From NCBI GenBank assembly GCA_020528935.1, contig JAJDFU010000536.1, positions 1 to 13,466 on the forward strand: DNA of 13,466 bases, given 5' to 3'. The number at the start of each line of letters is the position of its first letter. The first letter of the stretch is position 1. This stretch comes from Saprospiraceae bacterium. Its GTDB lineage: Bacteria > Bacteroidota > Bacteroidia > Chitinophagales > Saprospiraceae. The translations under genes were made by a program, and so were the position numbers. The notes beneath the pieces were generated by a model that was given only the letters and a program-made list of their open reading frames with translations, was not told the origin of the DNA and ran no database searches. Positions 6,355-12,344 of this stretch are shown here, one piece after another.

Positions 6355-6543
6355 ATGCAGAGGGCGAAAAGCCTTCACTTCTTTGAGAGTCTGCCAGTTT
6401 TCTACACCTCCATCAATCTATCTACCTACCAAAAGGCTGATCATCCGGTTTCTATGTCTACGCTTCGCTTTGATGTAGATCTCCGGAATTATGAACGCCA
6501 CTACTTTAAAGGTTTACAAAAAGTTCACCTGAAAAAACAATGA
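6355..6543 (+). CDS. Small leader open reading frame, hypothetical (62 aa, or 29 aa from inner ATG)
   Basis: An open frame starts 5 nt after the -7 box, so the message would be nearly leaderless. An in-frame ATG at 6454 gives a shorter 29-residue version beginning MSTLRFDVDLRNYERHYF. The product is soluble-looking and basic at its end (VHLKKQ), with no signal peptide or recognised domain. The stop codon (6541-6543) lies in the loop of the terminator at 6526-6565, so a ribosome finishing this frame would cover the stem. It could be a leader peptide, a small protein, or a chance frame in a non-coding leader RNA. Base composition differs from the neighbouring genes. Confidence 0.3.
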   Translation: MQRAKSLHFFESLPVFYTSINLSTYQKADHPVSMSTLRFDVDLRNYERHYFKGLQKVHLKKQ

Positions 6544-6565
6544 GTTTAAATCAGGTGTCTTTTTT
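6526..6565 (+). terminator. Intrinsic terminator in the leader
   Basis: CACCTGA (6526-6532) pairs perfectly with TCAGGTG (6551-6557), followed by a T-rich tail containing six consecutive T (6560-6565). This is the clearest Rho-independent terminator in the window. It lies about 200 nt after the expected transcription start and about 360 nt before tviB. It either ends a small RNA or acts as an attenuator that must be read through to express the downstream genes. The 18-nt loop is longer than usual. Confidence 0.7.
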
Positions 6566-6606
6566 CGCTTAGCGAAAGCGGCAGCCAAGCAAAGTTGCCG
6601 CTTCGC
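6562..6606 (+). repeat. Overlapping inverted repeats just after the terminator
   Basis: GCGAAAGCGGCA (6572-6583) pairs with TGCCGCTTCGC (6596-6606) in an 11-bp stem with one bulged A. The same GCGAAA (6572-6577) can instead pair with TTTCGC (6563-6568), which includes the end of the terminator T-run. The two pairings exclude each other. The structure is directly visible; a regulatory role is inference. Confidence 0.5.
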
Positions 6607-6925
6607 GATGCATGAGCTGAGCTTTGAATAGGTTTTCTACTTGTATTCTGACATTGTAGCTCTTCCATTCGAAAAGACGAGCCGCAGGATTGAATACAGA
6701 AGCAAGACGGTTGAACAAACACAATGACCACCAGTGGAGGATCTGTATGGCCTTAAGGCCGGTTTCCTCTTCTTTGGATTCACCTGTGCCCGATCTCTTC
6801 TTTTGTTTTACACTCCTCGAGCTGGTCTCGGTGATCGGAACCGTTTCTTGCCCGATTGGGCAGGTGCGCGTCCCATCCCTCTGATATGGAAGCGCATGAT
6901 TCCATAACTATCCAAACCAGCTGAC

Positions 6926-8221
6926 GTGTATCAGGATCTTCTGAACAAGCAGAAAACGCTTTCGGTAATCGGGCTGGGCTACGTGGGCCTACCCGTAGCC
7001 CTGGAGATGGCCAAGTATTTCCAGGTCATCGGTTTTGACATCAACCCCGAGCGAATAGCTATGATGAAGGAAGGTGTGGATCCCTCGCACGAGTTGGACG
7101 GATCCGCCTTCCAAGACAAAGACATCTGTTTTACGGCCAATGCGGAGGACCTCAAGCACGCCCAATTCCACATCGTGGCCGTACCCACGCCCATCGATCA
7201 GAGTAAGAATCCCAATCTGACCCCCCTGCTGAGTGCCACGGAAAGCGTCGGTAAGGTCCTGAAAAGAGGAGACATCGTGGTTTTCGAGTCTACCGTCTAT
7301 CCGGGCTGCACCGAGGAGGATTGCATTCCCATTCTGGAGCGGGAATCCGGGCTGAAATTCGGGCGGGATTTCAAGGTCGGCTATTCTCCGGAACGCATCA
7401 ATCCGGGCGATAAGGAGCGCACGATCGACCGCATATTGAAGGTGGTATCGGGCAGCGATGCGGAAGCCCTGGAGATTATCGCCCAGGTTTACGAAAAAGC
7501 CATTCCGGCCGGCATCTACAAGGCTTCTTCCATCAAAGTGGCCGAAGCAGCCAAAGTGATCGAAAACACCCAACGCGACCTCAATATTTCCTTCGTGAAT
7601 GAACTCTCCATCATTTTTGACACCATGGGGATCGACACGAAGGAAGTGCTGGAGGCGGCGGGTACCAAGTGGAACTTCCTGCGCTTTTCGCCGGGCTTGG
7701 TAGGGGGGCACTGTATCGGTGTGGATCCCTACTACTTACTGCACAAGGCCAAGCAATTGGGCTACGACCCCCAGGTCATCCTGAGCGGGCGCCGCATCAA
7801 CGACGGTATGCCGGCCTTTATCGCCAAACGGCTGGTGCAAACCCTGGTGAGCCGTGACAAAAACCCGGGCCATTCCAAGGTGCTGGTCATGGGAGTGACC
7901 TTCAAGGAAAACGTCTCGGATATCCGGAACTCCAAGGTCATCGAACTGGTGCGCGAGCTGATGAAGTACTCCATCCACGTGCATCTGACGGACCCCATCG
8001 CTTCGCCCAACGAAGTAGCCCGGGAGTATAATCTGACTCTGATCGACCAGCCCTCTTCCAACTACGACGCGGTCATTGTGGCCGTAGGCCATCGGGAATA
8101 CGAGGGCCTGGACATGGGGCACTTCCGGTCGATCATGCAGAAGGACGGCCCCATACTCTTTGACTTGAAAGGACTGTACCCGCGACCTTCCGAAAACGGA
8201 ATGGTGTACTGGAGACTATGA
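6926..8221 (+). CDS. tviB: TviB-type UDP-N-acetylhexosamine 6-dehydrogenase
   Basis: This cytoplasmic enzyme of 431 residues belongs to the UDP-glucose/GDP-mannose dehydrogenase family. It oxidises C6 of a UDP-HexNAc to the uronic acid with two NAD+. The N-terminal Rossmann motif is GLGYVG (16-21). ESTVYPGCTEEDC follows at 121-133, YSPERINPG near 153, and the helix KVAEAAKVIENTQRDLN carries the conserved Lys210 and Asn214. The catalytic cysteine is Cys263 in GGHCIGVDPYYL. The C-terminal domain begins with VLVMGVTFKENVSDIRNSK. The sequence is closest in my memory to TviB/WbpO (UDP-GalNAc or UDP-GlcNAc 6-dehydrogenase); which epimer is used cannot be decided. The start is GTG: a stop lies six codons upstream at 6905-6907 and no ATG precedes the Rossmann motif. 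It is the first gene of the polysaccharide operon. Some annotations would call it wbpA or wecC. Confidence 0.9.
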   Translation: MYQDLLNKQKTLSVIGLGYVGLPVALEMAKYFQVIGFDINPERIAMMKEGVDPSHELDGSAFQDKDICFTANAEDLKHAQFHIVAVPTPIDQSKNPNLTPLLSATESVGKVLKRGDIVVFESTVYPGCTEEDCIPILERESGLKFGRDFKVGYSPERINPGDKERTIDRILKVVSGSDAEALEIIAQVYEKAIPAGIYKASSIKVAEAAKVIENTQRDLNISFVNELSIIFDTMGIDTKEVLEAAGTKWNFLRFSPGLVGGHCIGVDPYYLLHKAKQLGYDPQVILSGRRINDGMPAFIAKRLVQTLVSRDKNPGHSKVLVMGVTFKENVSDIRNSKVIELVRELMKYSIHVHLTDPIASPNEVAREYNLTLIDQPSSNYDAVIVAVGHREYEGLDMGHFRSIMQKDGPILFDLKGLYPRPSENGMVYWRL

Positions 8222-8227
8222 TAAGCT

Positions 8228-8241
8228 GTGCTGCAAAGCAC
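8228..8241 (+). repeat. Small hairpin with GCAA tetraloop between tviB and the NusG-like gene
   Basis: GTGCT (8228-8232) pairs with AGCAC (8237-8241) around a GCAA loop of GNRA type, in the 53-nt gap. A stable RNA hairpin is plausible. It could affect translation of the NusG-like gene, or it may be chance given its 5-bp stem. Confidence 0.3.
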
Positions 8242-8274
8242 CTGTGAGAAAACGAATTCCCAAAAACCGTAAGA

Positions 8275-8829
8275 ATGATTGCGCCATCCAAAACGCACAG
8301 TCAATTAGACCGCAATGAGGCACGTTGGTTCGCTGTTTACACGCGATACAAGCGAGAAAAACTGGTTCGCGACCAACTGGCCGAAAAGCAGATTGAGACC
8401 TATCTACCACTCCAAAAACTCACTCGGACCTACACGCGCAAGGTGCGCACCGTACAACTGCCGCTGATCAGCTGCTACGTTTTCGTCCGGATCACCCGCG
8501 ATCAATACGTAAGGGTGCTGGAAACGGCCGATGTCGTTCAGTTTGTCCGGTTCGGCAAGGAGCTCATTGCTATTCCCGATCGGGAGATCGAACTCATGCA
8601 GCGGGTCGTAGGTGAAATGCAAGGTATCGAAGCCGAGCCCCTGACCTTTCTCGAAGGGGACGAAGTAGAGATCCTGGGAGGGCAGCTTACCGGAATACGC
8701 GGCACCCTCCTGAAGAAACGGAGTGAGAAAAACTTCGTCATAGAACTACATGGCGTAGGGTACGCGCTGCACATGCACGTGGATCCTGCCCGGTTGCGAA
8801 AGGTGCGGCCCCTGGGCGCATCAAGTTAA
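8275..8829 (+). CDS. NusG-like specialised transcription antiterminator (UpxY/LoaP/RfaH-type)
   Basis: This is a NusG paralogue of 184 residues. The NGN domain (about 17-113) begins RWFAVYTRYKREKLVRDQL, has YLPLQ at 43-47, and contains the strand LISCYVFVRI (64-73). A KOW domain follows (about 126-175) with FLEGDEVEILGGQLTGIRG. Housekeeping NusG sits with secE and ribosomal protein genes, whereas this copy is the second gene of a polysaccharide operon. That placement is typical of UpxY in Bacteroides capsule loci and of LoaP in Firmicutes. Such proteins load on RNA polymerase in the 5' leader and prevent premature termination over long operons. The terminator at 6526-6565 and the hairpins around it are natural candidate targets. 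The family assignment is strong, the operon-specific role an inference. Confidence 0.9.
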   Translation: MIAPSKTHSQLDRNEARWFAVYTRYKREKLVRDQLAEKQIETYLPLQKLTRTYTRKVRTVQLPLISCYVFVRITRDQYVRVLETADVVQFVRFGKELIAIPDREIELMQRVVGEMQGIEAEPLTFLEGDEVEILGGQLTGIRGTLLKKRSEKNFVIELHGVGYALHMHVDPARLRKVRPLGASS

Positions 8830-9139
8830 ATTTTCGAGCCCGGTTTTCCTTCACGGGGGGGCTCGAAAACGAAAGAATAGGAAGCTGATAGCACTCAGCG
8901 AACTACGTGTATTTATGATGCATGGATAGCCTCTCGGGCATCCGTGCCAAGGTTGGTTTTTTCGTTGGATGAAAAGCCTTGCGACTTTTCAGAGGCGAAG
9001 CCTTGCGTTAAAAAAAACTGCATGGCCGGCCGCCTGCCGGTGCTGCGAAGAAAACAAGACCCAGCGGGAGGAGTACGTATTCTCGCCGGGGTATTATAAC
9101 TTGCGAAAAGAAGGGACATTGATCCACCGTTTACACTAC
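8830..9139. other. 310-nt gap inside the operon with hairpin and direct repeats
   Basis: No gene is convincing here; a frame opening at 8969 is only an upstream extension of the next gene and has no homologous look. The region starts with a strong inverted repeat (8831-8869). At 8937-8948 a 4-bp stem (GGCA, TCCG, TGCC) is followed after 8 nt by six T (8957-8962), a weak terminator-like signal. Two 10-bp direct repeats AAGCCTTGCG lie at 8974-8983 and 8998-9007, the first nested in a GAAAAG/CTTTTC dyad (8971-8976, 8985-8990). TAACTTG near 9100 is a degenerate -7 box. Confidence 0.5.
8831..8869. repeat. 11-bp perfect inverted repeat just after the NusG-like gene
   Basis: TTTTCGAGCCC (8831-8841) pairs perfectly with GGGCTCGAAAA (8859-8869) around a 17-nt loop, starting one base after the stop codon. 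No T-run follows on the plus strand, so it does not fit a standard intrinsic terminator in the operon direction. It may protect the upstream mRNA, set an expression difference between the first two genes and the rest, or serve as a pause or loading hairpin. Confidence 0.6.
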
Positions 9140-10168
9140 ATGCAGAAGACCAACAAACGGAACGGGCGCCCGGTTGCCGGCAATCGCTTTGCCCTCATCG
9201 GGGCGGCGGGATTTGTGGCGCCCCGTCATCTTCGGGCCATACGAGATACGGGTAATGAACTGGTGGTGGCACTGGATCGCCACGATTCGGTGGGCGTACT
9301 GGACAGCTTTTTTCCCGGCTCGGCCTTCTTCGTGGAGTTCGAGCGATTTGACCGGCACGTCTACAAACTGCACCGCATGGGTAGAGGCGTGGATTACGTC
9401 AGTGTCTGTTCGCCGAATCACCTGCACGATGCGCACATCCGCTTTGGTTTGCGCAACGGCGCCGACGTGATCTGCGAGAAGCCTCTGGTGCTGAATCCCT
9501 GGAACCTGGATGCCCTGCAAAGCGTGGAAGCCGAAACGGGCAGCCGGGTGTTCAGTATTTTACAGCTTCGCTTTCACCCGGCGGTGCTCGCCCTGAAGCA
9601 AAAAGTGGAGTCGGCCCCCCGCCATGCCATCTTCGATCTGGATCTCACCTACATCACCTCCAGGGGGCAGTGGTACTACGCCAGTTGGAAGGGGGATCCC
9701 GAGCGCTCCGGGGGTATTGCGACCAATATTGGCATCCACTTCTTCGACATGCTGCAGTGGATCTTCGGCCCGGCAGAGGAAAGCACCGTCTTTTTACATA
9801 CACACGATCGGGCCAGCGGCTTGCTCCGCTTGAAACGGGCCCGGGTCAAGTGGTTTTTGAGCATCAATCCCGACACGCTGCCGGAGGCGATCCGAATGCA
9901 GGGCGGACGCACTTACCGCTCCATCCAAATTGACGGGGAGGAACTGGAATTCAGCTCCGGCTTTGAGGATCTGCACACCCGCAGTTATCAGGCCATTTTA
10001 CAGGGAGAGGGCTTTCGCCTGTCCGAAGCCGCTCCCGCCATTGAGATGGTTTACCATATTCGCAACGCCTCGCCCGAGGATCCGGGCCGGGATGCGCATC
10101 CGTTGGCTTACCTGCCAAGGACTCCACACCCCTTCAGGCGAGGGGGATGGATCGAAAACAAATCATGA
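9140..10168 (+). CDS. wbpB: WbpB/WlbA-type UDP-N-acetylhexosaminuronate 3-dehydrogenase
   Basis: This NAD-dependent oxidoreductase of 342 residues belongs to the Gfo/Idh/MocA family. WbpB/WlbA enzymes oxidise the 3-OH of UDP-GlcNAcA, giving the 3-keto sugar used to make diacetamido-uronic acids. The N-terminal Rossmann motif is IGAAGFVAPRH (20-30). SVCSPNHLH lies at 88-96. The CEKP motif has Lys114. Further on are ITSRGQWYYASWKGD (172-186) and SGGIATNIGIHFFDML (190-205) with Asn196 and His200. This pattern, especially the APRH and ITSRG.WYY segments, is distinctive for WbpB/WlbA within a broad family. The ATG at 9140 gives a 15-residue lead before the Rossmann strand, acceptable against homologues; the longer frame from 8969 is rejected. 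About 30 residues follow the expected end (RNA...ENKS), a possible lineage extension. Its partner aminotransferase (WbpE) and acetyltransferase (WbpD) are not in the window. Confidence 0.88.
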   Translation: MQKTNKRNGRPVAGNRFALIGAAGFVAPRHLRAIRDTGNELVVALDRHDSVGVLDSFFPGSAFFVEFERFDRHVYKLHRMGRGVDYVSVCSPNHLHDAHIRFGLRNGADVICEKPLVLNPWNLDALQSVEAETGSRVFSILQLRFHPAVLALKQKVESAPRHAIFDLDLTYITSRGQWYYASWKGDPERSGGIATNIGIHFFDMLQWIFGPAEESTVFLHTHDRASGLLRLKRARVKWFLSINPDTLPEAIRMQGGRTYRSIQIDGEELEFSSGFEDLHTRSYQAILQGEGFRLSEAAPAIEMVYHIRNASPEDPGRDAHPLAYLPRTPHPFRRGGWIENKS

Positions 10169-10229
10169 GAAAACGCAAACAACAGGCATTAGAGGTGGAT
10201 TGTACCCATCCCCCCGCGCCAAAGATGCT

Positions 10230-11021
10230 ATGAAGATCTTCGACTTTTCCGCTTCATTGGAGCCGCTTACCGCATTTGTCAAAAATGCGCTGGCCATTGC
10301 CGAGCCGGAGGCCGGCGATCGAGACGCCGCCGCCTCCTCCGCGGCATTTTTCAATAGTTTGACGGCCGACATGCATGCGCATTGGCTACCCGGAGTGGAC
10401 GACGGAGCCGCGAATACCGAACAGGGGCTGGAGATGGTAGGCGGTCTTTGCGACCTGGGCTTCTCCAAGCTGATCGCCACCCCGCACATCATGGCGGATC
10501 GATATCCCAACCGGCCGGACGAGTTGCAGGAGATCTTTGAAGAATTTCAGTGGGCAGTGCGGGGAGCCGGGTTGGAGGTTTCCCTGCACCTGGCTGCCGA
10601 ATATATGCTCGATGAGGGCTTTGAAGAGCACTTGGAATCGGATGCTTTGCTCACACTGGACGGCACGCACCTGCTGGTTGAAATGCCGCTGATGCATCCT
10701 TTCCCGAGGCTGCACGAGGTGCTGTTTCAGTTGAAGACGAGGGGTATTCAGCCCATTTTGGCACATCCGGAGCGCTACCTGTATTACCGCTCGGATTTCT
10801 CCGGGCTCCTGGCCCTGAAAGAAAAGGGGTGCTTGTTTCAACTGGACCTGCTGGCGCTGACCGGTCAGTATGGTACGGTGGTGAAAAAACAGGCCAACAA
10901 ATTGCTCCGCCGGGGGGCCTATGAATGGGCCGGCACGGATGTCCATCATCCGCGGCAGGTGGAGCGCTTAAAGCAGCATACATGGACCATTCAACAAGCC
11001 TGGCTCAATCCCGGACTCTGA
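10230..11021 (+). CDS. YwqE/CpsB-type PHP-domain tyrosine phosphatase
   Basis: This cytoplasmic metal-dependent phosphatase of 263 residues has a polymerase/histidinol phosphatase (PHP) fold. Metal-binding motifs are all present: DMHAHWLPGVDDGA (His49, His51), ATPHIM (His86), AAEYMLDEGF (Glu124), LAHPERY (His178) and GTDVHH (Asp236, His238). The last replaces the SDAH of Gram-positive enzymes, as I recall for Bacteroidota members. These phosphatases dephosphorylate bacterial tyrosine kinases of the Wzc/CpsD type and so regulate polymer length and export. The neighbouring wza and wzc-like genes fit this role exactly. The start is the only in-frame ATG after the wbpB stop, and the gap to wbpB is 61 nt. 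The first 40 residues before the PHP fold are variable in the family. Confidence 0.88.
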   Translation: MKIFDFSASLEPLTAFVKNALAIAEPEAGDRDAAASSAAFFNSLTADMHAHWLPGVDDGAANTEQGLEMVGGLCDLGFSKLIATPHIMADRYPNRPDELQEIFEEFQWAVRGAGLEVSLHLAAEYMLDEGFEEHLESDALLTLDGTHLLVEMPLMHPFPRLHEVLFQLKTRGIQPILAHPERYLYYRSDFSGLLALKEKGCLFQLDLLALTGQYGTVVKKQANKLLRRGAYEWAGTDVHHPRQVERLKQHTWTIQQAWLNPGL

Positions 11022-11116
11022 TGCGTCGCTGTCCGCGCTTTCCCACATCCGAAAAGGGGCGCTCACGCAAGGCATAGAGTTCTGTTCTTTTCCATGCAGT
11101 TGAATGATTCTTCGAA

Positions 11117-11159
11117 TTGGTAACCCAACCAATGGATCTGTCCGCAGGGCGGTCCATTG
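11117..11159 (+). repeat. Two overlapping hairpins before the epimerase gene
   Basis: TTGGT/ACCAA (11117-11121 and 11128-11132) and CAATGGA/TCCATTG (11130-11136 and 11153-11159) share three bases, so only one can form fully at a time. They lie in the 155-nt gap before the epimerase ATG at 11177. No T-run and no promoter box accompany them. The function is unknown. Confidence 0.35.
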
Positions 11160-11176
11160 CGCAATCACAAACGATC

Positions 11177-12265
11177 ATGAAAATACTTGTCACGGGCACA
11201 GCGGGATTCATCGGTTTTCACCTGGCTAATCAGCTACTCGAACGAGGCGATGAGGTAACGGGCCTGGATGTGATCAACGATTACTACGACCCGAATCTGA
11301 AATACGACCGCCTGGCTTATGCCGGCATTCCGCGCGAAGAAGTGGCTTACGGCAAGTTGGTGCAAAGCCAGAAGCATTCCGGCTATCGCTTCATCCGTCT
11401 GGCGCTGGAGGATCGCGAAGGCATGGAGCGCCTCTTTGCGGAAGAATCCTTCGACGCTGTGGTGAATCTGGCCGCACAGGCCGGCGTGCGCTACAGCCTG
11501 GTCAATCCCTATGCCTATGTGGAGAGCAACATCGTGGGCTTTGTCAACATATTGGAGGGATGCCGTCATCACGGGGTGAAGCATCTGGTGTACGCCTCCA
11601 GTTCCAGTGTGTACGGCCTGAATGAAAAAATGCCGCTGGCCACTTCGGACAATGTGGATCATCCCATTTCGCTCTATGCCGCCTCCAAGAAAAGCAACGA
11701 ACTGATGGCCCATACCTACAGCCATTTGTATGGCTTACCCACTACGGGCCTGCGGTTTTTCACCGTTTATGGCCCCTGGGGGAGGCCGGACATGGCCTTG
11801 TTTCTATTTGCCGAGGCGATCCGCAAGGGCGAACCCATCAAGGTGTTTAATCACGGCAATATGATTCGCGATTTCACCTACATCGATGACATCGTAGAAG
11901 GCGTTATCCGGGTGGTCGACCATCCGCCGGCCGGCAATACCGAATGGGATGGCCAGGCACCTGATCCCTCTACCTCCAGGGCGCCTTACAAGGTGTACAA
12001 TATCGGGAACCAAAGCCCGGTAAAGCTCATGGACTTCATTTCCGCCATTGAAGAACAACTGGGTCGGGAGGCGAAAAAGAACATGTTGCCCATGCAGGCG
12101 GGCGATGTGGCGGCCACGCATGCCGAGGTGAGTGATCTGGTGGCAGATCTGGGTTACAAACCGGCCACCCCCGTACGCGAAGGCATCCGCAGGTTTATCC
12201 GCTGGTATGAATCGTACTTCGGAGCGGCGAGCCTGCCGCTTTCCAACTCGGACGCCCAGGGATGA
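11177..12265 (+). CDS. UDP-uronate 4-epimerase (CapI/LspL-like, extended SDR)
   Basis: This cytoplasmic NAD-dependent sugar-nucleotide epimerase has 362 residues. The cofactor motif GTAGFIG is at 7-13, with Asp31 after the second strand binding the adenosine ribose. The catalytic set is SSSSVYG (141-147) and YAASK with Tyr167 and Lys171. NDYYDPNLKYDRL (34-46) and GPWGRPDMALF (199-209) are typical of UDP-glucuronate 4-epimerases of the CapI/LspL group, and the arginine of the RPDM segment is thought to meet the carboxylate. The reaction would convert a UDP-gluco-uronate to the galacto form or back. With TviB and WbpB in the same operon, an N-acetylated uronate is a possible substrate. The ATG at 11177 directly precedes the Rossmann strand; the frame extends to 11117 but the extra 20 residues are not family-like. 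Confidence 0.88.
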   Translation: MKILVTGTAGFIGFHLANQLLERGDEVTGLDVINDYYDPNLKYDRLAYAGIPREEVAYGKLVQSQKHSGYRFIRLALEDREGMERLFAEESFDAVVNLAAQAGVRYSLVNPYAYVESNIVGFVNILEGCRHHGVKHLVYASSSSVYGLNEKMPLATSDNVDHPISLYAASKKSNELMAHTYSHLYGLPTTGLRFFTVYGPWGRPDMALFLFAEAIRKGEPIKVFNHGNMIRDFTYIDDIVEGVIRVVDHPPAGNTEWDGQAPDPSTSRAPYKVYNIGNQSPVKLMDFISAIEEQLGREAKKNMLPMQAGDVAATHAEVSDLVADLGYKPATPVREGIRRFIRWYESYFGAASLPLSNSDAQG

Positions 12266-12344
12266 GCCTTCCTTCGACCCCGGTTTGTCGCGAGGGCGAA
12301 CAAGCCGAACCAATCTATTTTTCGTAAAACCAACTACCCCCGCT

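Larger units (their letters stand above)
6296..6925. other. Long intergenic leader region before the polysaccharide genes
   Basis: These 630 nt separate udk from tviB. They hold a consensus promoter (6319-6350), a small open frame (6355-6543), an intrinsic terminator (6526-6565) and a second inverted-repeat structure (6562-6606). The stretch 6355-6560 is visibly richer in A and T than its surroundings. From about 6610 to the GTG of tviB I find no second exact TAnnTTTG box, only a TAGGTTTT at 6629 without a matching -33 element. On the minus strand, 112 sense codons without an upstream ATG run from 6907 to 6572, ending at a stop at 6569-6571; I do not recognise the product. Confidence 0.7.

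Noticed and set aside
6690..6884. 64-codon plus-strand frame before tviB
   Set aside because: No promoter, signal peptide or family-like motif; unusual composition and no credible initiation context. It overlaps the antisense open frame, and neither can be asserted as a gene.
8937..8962. Short stem followed by six T as a terminator after the NusG-like gene
   Set aside because: The stem is only 4 bp and the T-run begins 8 nt beyond it, too weak to call; mentioned in the gap description only.
8969..9139. 57-codon N-terminal extension of the WbpB-like gene
   Set aside because: The family starts near the Rossmann strand; the extension contains the direct repeats and has no similarity I can recognise.
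10935..10947. GTDVHH instead of SDAH in the PHP phosphatase as a novel active-site variant
   Set aside because: The metal ligands Asp and His are retained, and I recall the same form in other Bacteroidota YwqE-like proteins, so it is probably ordinary for the lineage.
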